The notes under the pieces were generated by a model. The model had not been told where the DNA came from. It searched no databases and worked only from the letters and a program-made list of their open reading frames with translations. Position numbers and translations under genes: made by a program. A stretch of 64,000 nucleotides of DNA, taken from Lineus longissimus. Its lineage: Eukaryota; Nemertea; Pilidiophora; Heteronemertea; Lineidae. Shown here in pieces: positions 63,926-64,000 of this stretch. Location: positions 20,462,599-20,526,598 of the forward strand of contig NC_088309.1 in assembly GCF_910592395.1 (NCBI RefSeq), in the 5' to 3' direction. Position 1 is the first letter of the stretch; every line of letters starts with the position of its first letter.

Positions 63926-64000
63926 TGAGAATGAGGCCATCAAAAGGATTCAGTCACAAGGGTTTTCTGTCAAACATGCCAAATTGTAGACCTACAATGT

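Overview
The window is nuclear DNA from an animal, most likely a marine invertebrate bilaterian. Genes have several exons with ordinary GT-AG introns. The proteins are animal-specific (CFAP53, SKA1, MEK, Furry, a Kv channel). Introns and intergenic DNA are AT-rich and full of short transposons. Transposons with termini like the two Helentron-type copies here are, as I recall, common in molluscs and other marine invertebrates. I cannot fix the phylum from sequence alone.

Layout. A decayed retrotransposon fragment lies at 0.97-1.65 kb. CFAP53 (minus, 7 coding exons, 3095-6372) is head to head with SKA1 (plus, 5 coding exons, 7582-9207). Next come about 2.6 kb of nested tandem repeats (9.7-12.3 kb), a ZIP-family zinc transporter (minus, one coding exon, 14351-15466) and ribosomal protein L17/uL22 (minus, 6 coding exons, 17383-19297). 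RPL17 is head to head with a long MAP kinase kinase gene (MEK1/2 type, plus, 20021-43912). About 10 kb of repeat-bearing intergenic DNA follows. Then come a Kv channel with a Shaw-like T1 domain (minus, 2 coding exons, 54317-56772), about 3.7 kb of intergenic DNA, and the first nine coding exons of a Furry (FRY/FRYL) gene (plus, from 60498) that runs off the right edge.

The five complete multi-exon genes and the visible part of FRY were rebuilt exon by exon. Every junction has GT/AG and keeps the frame, and the total lengths of CFAP53, SKA1, RPL17 and MEK agree with their families (513, 274, 184 and 391 aa). The CFAP53-SKA1 pair and RPL17 are also linked on human chromosome 18q21 as I remember it, so part of this neighbourhood may be an old bilaterian linkage.

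The most interesting feature is in the MEK gene. Two tandem 89-bp exons of equal phase, 71 bp apart, encode alternative versions of the end of the proline-rich insert. Using both would shift the frame, so they look like a mutually exclusive pair. Other points of interest are a candidate C/D snoRNA in the last RPL17 intron, two Helentron-like elements (one carrying a nested PIF/Harbinger-like element), several MITE families that often sit just downstream of splice donors, and a 33-bp minisatellite of about 26 units in MEK intron 1.
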